Assembly (NCBI GenBank): GCA_037952775.1
Contig: JBANAY010000004.1
Coordinates: 11,780,001 to 11,844,000, forward strand
Length of the DNA stretch: 64,000 bases
Origin: Clonostachys chloroleuca
Taxonomy: Eukaryota; Ascomycota; Sordariomycetes; Hypocreales; Bionectriaceae
Direction: 5' to 3'
The notes beneath the pieces were generated by a model. That model was given only the letters and a program-made list of their open reading frames with translations. It was not told where the DNA came from and searched no databases. Shown here piece after piece: positions 20,666 through 32,357 of the stretch. The stretch's first letter is position 1; each line of letters opens with the position of its first letter. A program made the position numbers and the translations under genes.

Positions 20666-21721
20666 TTGAGACAAAACATCGAAATCGTGTCTTTAGGATC
20701 TCTATTGCACTATGGTGCCCTGGCGGCTCCTATTTTAGGAAGATCTGTTCTTGGGAGCGGATGTCATTCGGTTTCCACCAAGGTCATTGCAGAGACGCCG
20801 GTAGGATCCTATTTGGAAAGTACTATCATTCGCCCAAACGGCGACATTCTGGCAACTTCTGCCATGGGTGGCTCCAAGGTCTACATCGTGAAGGGGCCCT
20901 CGTCTCGCAACCCATCTGTTGAGGAGATAGCAAACGTATATGGAGTCCAATCGCTCTGGGGAATCACTGAAATCCCTCCAATTAACGGAGTAGAGACTTA
21001 CGTTTTTGTCGGTGGCAACGTTACGTCTCTTACACCCTTGACACCGGCTGTTGGTTCATGGCAGGCTTTTCGACTATCCTTTCCAAAGCGTGGAGTAGCG
21101 AAAGTTGAGCAAATCGGGGATCTAGGGCGAGAAACGGCTCTGTTGAATGGCCTTACCCCAATTCCTGGAAGCCCCGGATCTGTCCTAATCGCAGATTCTG
21201 GGAGAGGAACCATGGGTCGTCTGAATGTTATTGAGAAGAAATGGGAGATGGATGCCTTCGCGGAGCCCGAGATGGCTGTGCTCCCGAATTCTCCGCTTGG
21301 AATGGGGGTTGTTGCCGCCAAGTTTCGCGATGGCTATCTCTATTTTGCTTCTGCGCCCACTTTCATTTATCGCCTACGTGTTGACTGGAAAGGCTCCAAG
21401 ATACCTGGCGCCAAGGCAGAGTTTGTTGTGGACGTTTCTGAAAATTCCTCTGGAATCGACGATTTCGTTTTTGATCGAGCGGGAAACATCTACTTTACGT
21501 CCAACGCTCCTACGAATGCCCTTGGCTACATAAACACCAGGACCAGGGAGAATATGATCGTTTCAGGGGGTGTCAACGAAACCGTCTTGGCTGATTGCGC
21601 TTCGCTTGCTTTTGGCCGATCCCAGAGCGACAAAAATGTGTTGTATGTCGCTCGTGGTAGAGGGTTTACTGGCGAGCAGGACTTTGGAAAAGTTGTTGCG
21701 GTGTCTAATTTCGACAAGTAA
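20666..21721 (+). CDS. SMP-30/gluconolactonase-like six-bladed propeller, start codon missing
   Basis: A long uninterrupted frame (about 350 codons) encoding a beta-propeller of the SMP-30/lactonohydrolase-like group that often accompanies fungal metabolite genes. Repeating blade features are visible, for example LIADSGRGTMGRLNVIEKKW and FVFDRAGNIYFTSNAP. The N-terminus looks like a short secretion signal (LGSLLHYGALAAP). No ATG lies in this frame before about residue 67: the frame opens with TTG at 20666, and an in-frame TGA lies about 20 bases upstream. Either a 5' exon with the ATG was not recognisable, or the start has been lost. The stop at 21719-21721 follows VVAVSNFDK. No metal-binding or catalytic residues could be assigned with confidence. 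Confidence 0.6.
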   Translation: MRQNIEIVSLGSLLHYGALAAPILGRSVLGSGCHSVSTKVIAETPVGSYLESTIIRPNGDILATSAMGGSKVYIVKGPSSRNPSVEEIANVYGVQSLWGITEIPPINGVETYVFVGGNVTSLTPLTPAVGSWQAFRLSFPKRGVAKVEQIGDLGRETALLNGLTPIPGSPGSVLIADSGRGTMGRLNVIEKKWEMDAFAEPEMAVLPNSPLGMGVVAAKFRDGYLYFASAPTFIYRLRVDWKGSKIPGAKAEFVVDVSENSSGIDDFVFDRAGNIYFTSNAPTNALGYINTRTRENMIVSGGVNETVLADCASLAFGRSQSDKNVLYVARGRGFTGEQDFGKVVAVSNFDK

Positions 21722-22110
21722 GAAAATCCTTCTCGATTTATTGCAGGCTTGACTAATATTCTTCAGATGTTGACTTCCTTACTATGTGATAAAGAAGAGT
21801 CATGGGAGAGGGGGTGTCAGAAAATAGCAGAGTTATTCTCCCCCCTTAAGTTCTATGATAAACCTACAACTGCCGTATTTTTAAGTGGCTTAAGATCTCA
21901 TGATTGGTATATCCATAGTTATTTTCATGATTTCCTTGTGTATTGAATAAATCGGTCGGCTTGACCAAGAGCATGAGATACTAAAAGAGCTTCAAACTTA
22001 ATATTGTGATCAACTCGTTCTGCTTAACAATACTTGGTCTTCTATATGGCCCTGTTTTGCTGCATTGCTCGAATCTGGTGGTTTTTTATCTGTTCCTGTT
22101 GTTGTATCTT
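21722..22110. other. Convergent intergenic region
   Basis: 389 bp between 3' ends of convergent genes. No feature seen. Confidence 0.5.
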
Positions 22111-22860
22111 TCATTGATGGGCGAGGCTTGCCTGTGTCCTCTTTTGCTGCTGCGCCCATCCATCCACCTGTGCCTTGTTTTCCGCCTCCTGCTGCTGTCG
22201 TTGCAGCTTACGCTGACGCTTCTCAGCATCTGCCGGAGATTTCTTTTCTTCCCTGGCAATCGCCACAAGAACGCCCACTACATCCTCCGGTCGGAACATG
22301 CCGTAGTCTCCGGGGCCGAATTCTGCGTAGGACATGCCAACGCACTGTTTGTCGTGGGGAAATGATTGATGTGGCCAGGATCGCAGTCCGCGAGGCCCTG
22401 CGAAGGAACATAGACGGCGAGTGAAGGATCCTGGTACCTGTCTCACCGACTCCTCTGATAAAAACGTTCTTCTCGTCGTTGAGATCACGCCACATGATTC
22501 TATCCAGGACGACGCTGGTCACCGGGATTGGATGGGAATTGTCAAAGGCAAGGAAAAGACGGTTCCTGTCGCCGTTTGGTGCAAGGACCTTGGCCTTGCC
22601 GTTTGCGATTCCTATCATCATCTCCTCCAGATGGACCTGAATCCTCGAGCCATCAACCAAGACGCAAACTTCCTCCAGCACGTTACGCGCCTTATGCTCG
22701 GGCCTGCTACTGCGGAAGTTGGGGTCAAATCCTCCAGATATCAAGGCGGCTACAACGTCGCCTGCGGAGGTTTCTGGCGGTGTAGTTGAACGAGTCTCGA
22801 GCAGTGGGACGGGCCTTGGCGGTGAGGAATTTCTTCACGATATCATGGCGACCGTACTTT
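22111..22860 (-). pseudogene. Conserved unknown gene, N-terminus frameshifted
   Basis: I do not recognise the family. On the minus strand a frame with SSKYGRHDIVKKFLTAK (ankyrin-like flavour) breaks near 22790. The next frame continues as SAGDVVAALISGGFDPNF through DRIMWRDLNDEKNVF. A clean 49-bp intron (donor GTGAGA, acceptor CGCAG, about 22396-22444) then joins RGVGPRGLRSWPHQSF and leads to a stop at 22111. The C-terminal 40 residues are a Gln/Glu/Arg-rich helix (KRQRKLQRQQQEAE). The upstream break could be a one-base frameshift, or a 49-bp intron with a poor donor (GTCCCA). No start ATG is identified, and the 5' side runs into the minisatellite at 22905. It is probably truncated or decayed. 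Confidence 0.5.
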
Positions 22861-22904
22861 GAAGAGAGGAGGAGGAAACAGAAGATGATGACAAAGTTGA
22901 AAAG

Positions 22905-22976
22905 TTTGAAGAATTTGAAGAATTTGAAGAATTTGAAGAATTTGAAGAATTTGAAGAATTTGAAGAATTTGAAGAG
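22905..22976. repeat. 9-bp minisatellite, 8 copies of TTTGAAGAA
   Basis: Eight tandem 9-bp units read directly, followed by a degenerate GAGGAGGAAGCTGAAGATG-type purine tract to about 23070. The plus strand can read (Phe-Glu-Glu)n and the minus strand Phe/Lys-rich peptide. No start codon opens the acidic plus-strand frame. It abuts the broken gene at 22111-22860. Confidence 0.95.
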
Positions 22977-23447
22977 GAGGAAGCTGAAGATGTTGAGGGA
23001 TATGAAGAATATGAAGAGGAGGAAGAGAAGAAAGGCGAAATAGAAGAGGAAATTAGGGAGGGAGGAAGTTGAAGAAGAGGATAACCATGGATGTTATTCC
23101 GATTGAGATCATTAAGACTAGACTAACTAGGATGATTGATTGTTATAACGGTTAACGTACTAAAAGCAATGTGAACGAGCATTAATAAATCGACGATGGA
23201 GACCAGCTTAGCAACTACGCAAAGCGCGGCGACTTTCTTTTGTGTATGATGAGGGTGGATATAGTAAGTTTGATTGATATTAGATATCAGCGATTGGTTT
23301 GGAACTATCTAAATTGGTTTTCCCTTGCTCAGGCAACCCAATTCCAATCAAAATTCTCATTAATACCCGCGTTGCTAAACAAGATGAGCAACACGCAGTG
23401 ACAAATGTGCCTTTTGTAGATAAATTTCATGAGCTGTAGAGCGTTCC
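22977..23447. other. Intergenic, purine-rich then AT-rich
   Basis: Purine-rich continuation of the minisatellite to about 23070, then AT-rich DNA forming the 3' side of the ligase gene. No gene supported. Confidence 0.5.
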
Positions 23448-25468
23448 TCAAATTTTGGCAGAAATCTGCCCTTTTTGATCTTGCTCTTTTAGAAGTCTCC
23501 TCAAGATCTTTCCACTTGGACTCTTCGGTATGCTATCAATAAATTGAATACCGCCTTTAAGCCATTTGTGGCGAGCCTTGTGGTCCTCCACGTGCGAGTT
23601 GATTGCCTTGATTACATCTTGATCAGCTAGGGATTGCTTTCTCACCTCGACAGATTTGACAACGTAGGCTTTCGGAAGCTGCCCTGCTCTTTCATCCTCA
23701 ATGCCAATCACGGCACAATCTGACACTAAGTGGTGATCTAATAAATGGGCCTCGAGCTCGGCCGGTGCCACTTGATGCCCCTATGGTTTAGTCAGTAAGT
23801 GAATCCTGATAACATACTCTATTTCATGGGGGTGCTTACCTTAACTTTTATTAGTTCCTTGATTCTGTCGACAATGAAAACATGCTCGTGGCCTTGTGGC
23901 GATTTGCGTACAAGGACTTCGTCGCCAGTTCTCAGCCATCGTCCATCATGGTGCCAAACATACGTTTGGGCATTCTCTTGTTCGTTGTTGAGATAGCCGA
24001 GAGTTACAGAGTCAGATTGAACCAGAAGTTCTCCACGCATCTCGTGCTCGGTCACCTCATTGCCCTCGGTATCGAGAATCTTGACCTTGGTGCCTGGAAT
24101 GATCGATCCGGCCGAGCCTGGGAAGACGTCATGCTCACTTGTCGATGTAATACTCGGCGATGCTTCAGTTAACCCTAGAATGAAAGAGACAAATAGGTCA
24201 GATTGAACTTGAAGATATTGTTACTTGAATTTCCGCGCTTACCGTAACCTTGGCCTAGTTTCCAACTTGGGTATAACTGTGATACCTTTGCCATTGTTTC
24301 ACTGCCTAAGGGAGCTGCGCCGCTAAACACGAGGCGCACGCTGCTGAGATCATACTTCTTACAATTGTCTGGATTGCTGATCATCGAAATCAAAATGGGT
24401 GGCACTATATGCAGTTGTTCGATCTTAAATTTCTGGACCGAGCTCAGGAATGACTGGAACTCGTATTTGGGAAGGACGATGATTTCGTCTCCGCGGTACA
24501 TTGCAACATGGCAAATGACAGTCAAGCCGTAAATATGACTGAATGGCAACACTCCTACCGAGACTTGTGTGCGTACTCCGCTCTGTCGACGCCCTGGGGA
24601 ATCGAAAAGCGTAGTCTGCATTGTATTAGCAATGATGTTGCGATGGGATACCATCACCGCTTTCTAGATCTTGTAAGCACAAAAGGTTTCGAACAATTTG
24701 GTATAGTCTGCTCACTGGATGTCCCGAAGTACCGCTCGAGTAGCAGAGATAAGCTACTTGTCTTGCGCCCTGTCCCTCAATCCATGCAGAGAGCAGGAGT
24801 GGGGGAAGCTTTCGCCCCTCCAAGATCAAATCCTCGATAGATTTAAAGGGAACTCGCTCAGCCACACCTGGGACTGGTAGAATGAAGATATGTTCTTGGG
24901 GGATCCCAACAGCCTCACACGCCTTGATTGCATTCTGCAAGAACGGGATGCAAGTGAAGAGCGCTTTGGCACCTGATGATCGAAGCTGGTGTTCCAACTC
25001 TTTGGCCGAGTGCGTCAGGCTTGCAGGAGTGACTATTCCAGAGAGACGGTGGACTGCATGTGTTGCTGGGATGTAGTCAATCTAGAGTCTGGTTAAAGTT
25101 CTGATATAATCATAACCAACGGGTGCCTTACTGTATTAAGAGAGTATATTGCCACAACTCGATCCCACTCCGTTCCACCTTCAACATCAAATTTGAGTAT
25201 TGCATGCAAAGACTTTGCAAGAGAATTAACTCTCTCATTCACCTCCTCTATCGTATACGACCGACCAGTCATACCGCAGGTAAAGGGCCTCCGAGATGTC
25301 TTGATCGGGTGTCTGCCGTATTTGTCGTTGCTGATGAATTCTGCAACAGTGATTGAATCCGGGATCTCTAAATAAACCATAAAGAATGAGAAAACGTAGA
25401 TCCATTATCTGTATCGATGAAGCCTTACCTGGAAGGGGAGGAACCCATGGAGGAGGGCGAAACACCAT
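23448..25468 (-). CDS. Acyl-CoA ligase, 4-coumarate-CoA-ligase-like (ANL superfamily)
   Basis: An adenylate-forming ligase that activates an aromatic or fatty carboxylic acid with ATP and CoA. Six exons (25468-25429, 25367-25132, 25081-24716, 24663-24243, 24174-23840, 23780-23448) give 576 aa, the usual length. All five introns (50-68 bp) fall at motif-preserving joins. The phosphate loop SSGTSGHPK is at about 207-215, and intron 4 splits GYG|LTE. The hinge aspartate is in LRTGDEV, and the catalytic Lys is in PKSPSGKILRR near the C-terminus. The last residues AKI match a type 1 peroxisomal signal, so it probably acts in peroxisomes beside beta-oxidation (inference). Substrate not predictable. 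Confidence 0.92.
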
Positions 25469-25967
25469 TTTTGATTCAACTTGTTGGATGCAACAGTTTC
25501 AAGAAGAAAAAAAAAAGAGACCAAAATATACACAGCGCAGCTCTTGATGGATTGTCTATTAGATAAATTTCTTTCAATGATTTGAAAGCAATTGATGTGA
25601 AGCGCGTTTAATATACCTACTCCAGTGTATAGGTTATCCCTTTCCCGAAATGTCACTTCCGGCACAAGCCTCGGCGTTTTCAATTTTCACCCGAATCGGT
25701 TATCCCATTTTGCTTACAGCCGACCAACGGAGCTAACGCGAGTCAGGGGCAGTTAATGACGTCGCATTCCGGCTGAGCCACACAATATCTACCTCCGTAA
25801 CTCCAGGAAATCTTGTGGTCGTGCGGGGAAAATCCACATTCTCCCCAATCCCACTTTCTTTCAAATCATATCCCACTCTCCGAATCAGATTGGTTCAGAT
25901 TCAGGGGCTCTAATTGCTACATCTCATGAGATAGACCGCACGCTATCCTTCCTTCACACATCCTAAA
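25469..25967. promoter_or_regulatory. Divergent upstream region
   Basis: 499 bp between the ligase start codon (minus) and the unknown ORF at 25968 (plus). Must contain the ligase promoter. No specific site assigned. Confidence 0.45.
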
Positions 25968-26567
25968 ATGTCACTTCCTCAGCAGAAGAGCATCGCTGTT
26001 GTCCATACACATGTCTGGAACATGGACGGCCTCATGACGGCTCCCGGCCCAAGCGTTAAGAGGCGGAGCAGCCGGAGAAAGCGGTGTGCAGATTGCAGAG
26101 CTGGAGAATCTGCCCTCAGCGGATCTTGTGTTCTTCATACATCAATCCACAATGCCAACAGAAAAAGACGGTCTGAGGTGAACTGGAGCCATCTACACCT
26201 TCTCAGCCAGGATGATTTCCAGACTTCCCCATCAATCAGTTCTGAAGGATCTAGTCCTTCGGAGGCTTCGTTAGCGTGCGAAGAGATGAAATTAACGACA
26301 AGATTTCTATTTTCCGGCATTCGAACGACAGAGAGCGAGCTGGAATTTGTCCTGGAGAATTTATCTGGCAGCCTCGACAAAGCGGAAAAGTCGGAGCCAT
26401 CCCCATTGGATGGCGGCTATTCAGATTCAGAGCAAAGGGATGAAGAACGAAAGGAAGAGTACACGGAGGAAGCCTATCGAGGGTTTGAGACTTGGATATT
26501 GGGCTCATACGAGCAAATGTTTTGCTTCGCCCGGGGCGATTGCTCTGGGTCGCAAATCAATGATTAA
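25968..26567 (+). CDS. Unrecognised 199-aa protein
   Basis: I do not recognise it. A single frame from ATG 25968 to TAA. Residues 30-40 are strongly basic (KRRSSRRKRC), a possible nuclear localisation signal. The centre is Ser-rich, and residues 120-175 are acidic and may be helical. There is no signal peptide or membrane segment. Two Cys lie near the basic cluster (CADC), but not enough for a zinc cluster. A real gene is plausible from composition and position divergent to the ligase, but there is no family support. Confidence 0.4.
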   Translation: MSLPQQKSIAVVHTHVWNMDGLMTAPGPSVKRRSSRRKRCADCRAGESALSGSCVLHTSIHNANRKRRSEVNWSHLHLLSQDDFQTSPSISSEGSSPSEASLACEEMKLTTRFLFSGIRTTESELEFVLENLSGSLDKAEKSEPSPLDGGYSDSEQRDEERKEEYTEEAYRGFETWILGSYEQMFCFARGDCSGSQIND

Positions 26568-28644
26568 GAGGAATAGTCACAAGCGCTTATTCACAGCTTA
26601 TAATAATGATATTTTCCTAGAGATACTCAATGGGACCCCCTCTCCCGACAAGTTTGTGGTGCTGAATATCGGGACATAGGTGGTGTGAGACTAATTATTG
26701 ATTGCTTATTCATGCCTCCCTTTTTGGTAACATTTCGTTGATGACTCCCTAAACTTTCGCTATTTGTTTGTATTTAAAGATGCTCTGATACGTGCAATCG
26801 GGTGTGAGCAGGGGTGGATGTGGACGGCGGAGCAATATGCTCAACGCACTGTCTAATTTGTCCAAGTGCCGAGATATTGCAAGAAGCGAATAGAAGTTAG
26901 GTCGTATTCGGATCAATACCCGGTTTGTCCCTGTCCTGTAAGCTGATTTCAGGTGTGCTTACTCTCATCTCCAGCATCCCCACCAACTAGTGTTAATGTA
27001 CACATTCAGCCTCTCTTCCGAAACTCCAAATATCACCATTAGTAGCACTCGTATCTTCGCTAATTTTCGCCAAGCTGTTCACTCATCATCTTAACGAGAG
27101 TTGGCCTGTAGAAATTGTCAAATTTTCCATCGTTATCTCAATGAAAGCACACCGCCCCCAGAGGCGGTAAGCAACTGCATTCCGCATGATTGGAGAGCAT
27201 GGTGGTTTCCTCGGTAAATGATCCTGTGAGTATATTGGGGCAAGACTATTTGGACGCCAGTTGGGCCGCGCTGTAACCCAAAGGAGTGTGAATTGACCCC
27301 AAGAGACTCAATGTGAACTAAATATGGGGTTCTCAGGACGAAGAGGATCGTACTGTCCTTGAAATGGTAGATGTTGGCTCTATTTTCATAGCATAAAGAG
27401 AATAGATCGCGCTTCCCGGCTGAGAACCTCTATCTTCATATATGATCTTCGTTCCTCCAATATCCTCCACATATATTTGTCCCCGATGGGTATCCATAAA
27501 ATAACCAAGTGATTATCTACGACTGATCAAGATGGAAGTCATGTATTTTTCCAATCCCTGTCCCTGGCGCATTCTCCTAGCTTGAAGCTCCTCGCTGACT
27601 TGAGTTTGCCTTACGTTTGCTGACTGCAATATATCCAGCTCATGGTGAGCATTCGAGAGTCAAATCTTAAATGTACTTATAGTTTCTTAAGCGAGCACTT
27701 ATTCGTACTGCTGTCTGACAAATATCTTCCCAATTAACCAAGAAGCAATATCTCTCCATGCAGGTATGATGTAAGCGGAATTCGAAATGAAGTCGCTTAT
27801 CGAGCCAATAACTACCTCAAGCGAATATCGAATGCCGAGAGGATCGAAAGGAGATGGCGTCGGCTAGTCGAGAGCAATTCCTCCATCCAGCAGAGAACCA
27901 AATGCTTGAAGGCCACCGTTCGTGTAAACCCCGAGTAAAATCACTCCATAAGCAACCTGGCACTACCTAGTGTACCCAACCATTTGGAATGTGTTAGCTA
28001 CATCACCACGCTATGCACCCCGTTCAAACGGCTGTCAAAGGTGGCATTCGCCGCGGAGGATTTCTGTTTCGCCCTCGCCTTAATAGCAACGGATAGTCTC
28101 TGGACTTGACTTCGTGGATGACAGACACTGCCCATCGATTCACACGAAAAGTGACTCTCGCGAGCCGTACCCTGACATCGCATGTGTACGAGTCAGGCAA
28201 TCAGCAGGGTATCCGGCTGGGCGTTAATGGGGCCTTATTGGTTTAATTCCGAGAAAGGATGCATTCAGCGCATTTTCTGCAAGTTTGGCAGACATTAATT
28301 TTATTATTAATAGCCCTGTTCCTCGCTTGGCAATTGGCTGACGGGGCCACAATAACTGGGTATCTCACCGTCGTCGACACCTGAAACCATGCAATGCATC
28401 CCAAGATAGTTAAAAGTAGATCGGTTCCTGCATGCTAGCTTGCGGTAGTTCACGTGGGCTATGGCAAGTCTCGTGAAAGGAACGTGGACGGGCTGGCATC
28501 CTGGCTGATACCCTGCCGCCTTATGCCGCCTTATATGTAATTAAGACCCTCAATGCTCGTATATAAACACCCGCTCTCTTCACGCAGCCGTCCTACACAA
28601 GAGTTCTGGACCACTCCATTTCAGTACACCGCATATTGGCCACA
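26568..28644. other. 2.1-kb intergenic region, no gene seen
   Basis: AT-rich and without frames showing family motifs. The last 100 bp are the promoter and 5' UTR of the GH71 gene. Confidence 0.5.
28561..28568 (+). promoter_or_regulatory. TATA-like box of the GH71 gene
   Basis: ATATAAAC lies 77 bp before the start ATG, followed by a pyrimidine-rich CTCTCTTCAC stretch. This layout is common for highly expressed fungal secreted-enzyme genes. Confidence 0.45.
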
Positions 28645-30249
28645 ATGCTCCTCAAATCTTTTGCGGTCGCTTTCGCGGCGTTGACAGGCCTGGCATCTGC
28701 CATGCCTACAGATGTCACCGCTCAACCTGCCTCGACTCTCAAGACTAGAGCTAACGTCCCTCGTTCGGTTTTCGCCCACTACATGCTTGGCCTCACCAGC
28801 GGCCAGAGCTACGAAGAATGGCAAACCGAGATAAACGACGCCAAGGGATCTGGAATTGACGGTTTTGCCTTGAACGCCGGCCCGGACGATGCTTGGAATG
28901 CTGATCAGCTGGCGAATGCCTTCGACGCTGCCGACGCTGCGGGCTTTAAACTCTTCATCTCTTTCGATATGGGCGACCAATACAATTGGTCGGTCGATCA
29001 GGTTACTAGTTGGATTAACTCCTGGAAGGGACGCTCAAGTTACTTCAATGTCGATGGGCTCCCGTTTGTGTCTACCTTTGGAGGCCCTGGCTGGGCCGAT
29101 AACTGGGCTGCAGTTCGCTCTGGCACTGGTGGTATCTTCCTTGTCCCGGAATGGGCTTCCATAGGCCCTGCTGGTGTGGCCAACCAGTTGGACAAGATTG
29201 ATGGAGCTTGTAAGTGTCTCATCGTCCAATCCTAGCTTCCCGTCTTCCCCTGATATCGCGTTTCTCTCGTTATCAGTTTGACCCCGGCCACGAGATGAAC
29301 CGTTGAGGCTAATTCTGTTTCCCTTGTTCAGTCAGCTGGAATGCATGGCCCAAGGCTAATGGACAGATCATGTTCCCCAATGAAGACCGGGACTACCAAC
29401 AGGTCTTGGGCGACAAGGCGTACATGATGGGTGTCAGCCCGTACTTCTACGTTGGTAAGTACACACATTTACTTGATATTTTAATTTTAGCGAGGAATTT
29501 GTCAAAGAACCACTTCTGACTGAAACTTCACAGACCTGCCTAACTGGGGTAAAAACTGGTATTCATCTAGCGACTCTCTCTGGTTCGATCGTCTCAAGAT
29601 GACCCAGGAGGTTATGCCAAGTCTGATCCAAATCATTACTTGGAATGACTACAGCGAATCAAGTTACCTCAAGGCCCCTGTCGCCCACCAAATTGTCTCT
29701 GGCGCCGAGGCATACGTCAACGGCCACGATCATACAGCTCTCCGCTTTGTTCTGCCATACTTCATCAACTCTTACAAAGCCGGAACTACTGATGGTATCA
29801 ACATTGATTCCGAGGGCGCGGTTGTTTGGTACCGTACAACCCCTAAGAGCGTCTGCGGTGACGGCGGTAAGTTACTACAGTCTTCTCTTATCCATCCATA
29901 TTATGCTGGGTACAGTTAAAGAACACTGGCTAATGTTGAAACCAAATCAGGTACCGTATGGGGACAAGGCGGTTCTCAGTCCGCAACTCTGGGCACAGAA
30001 GATGTTGTGTCTGTCATCGCTTTGCGTAACGATGCCGGGACTGTCGACATCACTGTTGGCGGTGTTACAACCACCGTTTCTGCCATCAACCAAATTGGCA
30101 AGGCTTATCACTACAAGGTTCCTCTCAACGGCCGTACCGGAGATGTCACAGTCTCCTTCAACGGTCTTTCAGCCACTGGCCCTTCTATCACGGACGCCTG
30201 CCCTTCAACTGGAAACGTTAACTTTAACGCCGTTTCTTTCCAAGTATAA
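28645..30249 (+). CDS. Glycoside hydrolase family 71 alpha-1,3-glucanase (mutanase), secreted
   Basis: Hydrolyses alpha-1,3-glucan of fungal cell walls. Four exons are 28645-29209, 29332-29454, 29534-29866 and 29951-30249 (439 aa), with introns of 122, 79 and 84 bp, all GTAAGT/CAG. Residues 1-18 are a clear signal peptide ending LASA. The family opening VFAHYMLGLTSGQSYEEW is followed by GIDGFALNAGPDD and LFISFDMGD. The central strand QIITWNDYSESSYLK is characteristic of GH71. A C-terminal beta-rich domain of about 100 residues follows. The family's catalytic module is usually of this length. Roles in wall remodelling or attack on other fungi are known for the family. Confidence 0.93.
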
Positions 30250-32357
30250 AACAAGGCACTTGTTCAACAACCCGTAGTAGATAATTCCTAGCTAGTGAAT
30301 GAAAATGCATTAGCGACATTGAGTATTCTCACCAGTGGCTGACTGCATGCCAAGTTATATATGGAGCCCTGGTCGAGATAAACCCCCCTCATTCTCGGGA
30401 TCAAGTTTCTTGAATTACTCCTCTCAGACTTGGAAATTCCACGGTTATTAGTGCTTGACACCCTTTGACTACTAACAAAATGTAGAATCTATAGTAAGGA
30501 ACTCACAAAATGAGTGGTAGGTTGCCTATCTTATATGTTTCCTCGTCCTATGCTGGTGGTTTATAAAGACTGGGCTTTAGTCTAGCTTGATGCCTAGCTC
30601 AAAAGGATAGGAAAAGAATATGATGGTATTATAAATTCAAGCATTCGGAATAGCCTACAATAATCTACAGTTACAATATGGGCCTGGAGCTCGCAATTCT
30701 GAATTTCCGTACACGAGCTTAGGTATCGCCACCAGGGCCAATGAACACGTGTGTCTTGTGCTGTCAATCCTTCTCTTGCATTGAACTCCCAAAGATGATC
30801 ATTACATTCCTCTCGGAATTCATTCCTGTCGTACGTGTGTTCCTGATTAGACTCTACGCGGACATCATTACGGAAACATATTGTCAGACACGTATTGTAC
30901 GTCTTCCGTGAATATGAGTGAAGGTAAGGTGTCCATGGATCTATCGCTCGGGTGATACAGCGGGGTAAATTAGCACTATTGGCGGCTGCTCCGACAGGCA
31001 AGGCAGACTTTGGTGGCCTGGATACCATTGTGAACCTGGCACAAAGCGAGCACTGTTTAGAAGTCTGGGCGAAGAGAGGATTCACAAAATCACAACGCTT
31101 CTGTCAGCCCTTGATCCACTTTAATGGGGTTTGTCTTGCCCAAATTTTGCGTGTACATACGGTGGGATGGTTTGTTCCACTCAAAGGAGCTCTGACTCAA
31201 TTGCCACGGATATGACCAAGGCAGGACAAGATAGAAATGAATTCCGGTTGCGGTATCCTTGGAGCCCAATCTTATGGGTAGAAGCCCACTGTTGACAGGG
31301 ATAGCTCAGTATCTTCTCCCCAAGGCTGAGCCGATGTTAACATGGCGCTCTGATAACAATGTCTCAACACCCACTCAGCCGTAGCCAGCTATTGATATCC
31401 CAAGTGAATCGTCACATTTTGATACATAATTTTCAATACGCTCTTATCAAGCCTATCGCAAAAATAGTTATCTGAGAGGTGATAGAGGTTGTGAATGGTG
31501 GGAAAAGAGCAATACTGGCATGTTGTTGCCTCACGTGTCTTACATGTGCTGACACCGCCTCTTTGAAGGTGAAGACCAGGTCAAGCCAGCACTTGTCAAA
31601 AAGAAAAGCCAAATCGGAAGACATAATATCTAATAAGACGAGTAATTTTTTACTTTTTTGTTCGTGTCAGGGGTTTCGGAGTTCTTGTGCGGCTGTGAGT
31701 GGCTTGCTTTAGTCACAGCAGGCTTCATTCGCGGCGGTGATACATCACACAAGTGCAAGGGTTGAGTTGCCTCTCAGACCTCATGACGTGGTCCAAAGCA
31801 CCGAGCCAATCAGATGCGGTTGAATGCGGGGAATGGGTTTGGGAAACAAGCACACTTGGTCGATCCTTGAGGTGGCTGCTATCCTGTTCAGGAGAAGGAT
31901 CATCTCGCAGGTGGTACTCGCGCTCGCGCTGTGGGTAGCAGATGTGCCGACGTGGTAGTGCGTTTTATTAATGACGCCCAGTGCCATTGGATCCAATCAA
32001 GCCCAGAGCCTGCACAATTCCGGTGGGCTGACGCGGTACGTGGACTGCCAGACAGGGGTCGAGCGCTTGGTTGTGTCTGGGCAGGGCTGTATGCTGACTG
32101 CATGAATTAGCACGGAGCCCTCCTATTAGGATGGGATGGGTGAGATTATTTGATCCTCTAGTGTTACATCTCCTCGTCCTTTTGTACGACTTTCAATCTT
32201 GTCGTCATTCGCAGCAGGCTTTTCCCTCCCGAGAGTGATGCATTGATCCAGCCTCCGACAATCGCCTTCCGCAGGTGGATTTCTTACTTCCCGGGCCACT
32301 TACAGCCAGCCCTACGAGTAGCCCTACGAGTCTCCAGGGGACGACTGGGCAGAGACG
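30250..32357. other. 2.1-kb intergenic region, no gene supported
   Basis: A minus-strand frame (30594-31085, 163 codons) is open but shows no motif or family resemblance. The last part is the upstream region of the DOMON gene. Confidence 0.45.

Noticed and set aside
22786..23043. Plus-strand Lys/Leu-rich frame across the minisatellite
   Set aside because: A translation of the 9-bp repeat; first half overlaps the better-supported minus-strand gene.
30594..31085. Open minus-strand frame of 163 codons
   Set aside because: No motif, odd composition (many Cys/Arg/Thr), no splice partners; indistinguishable from chance in a 2-kb gap.
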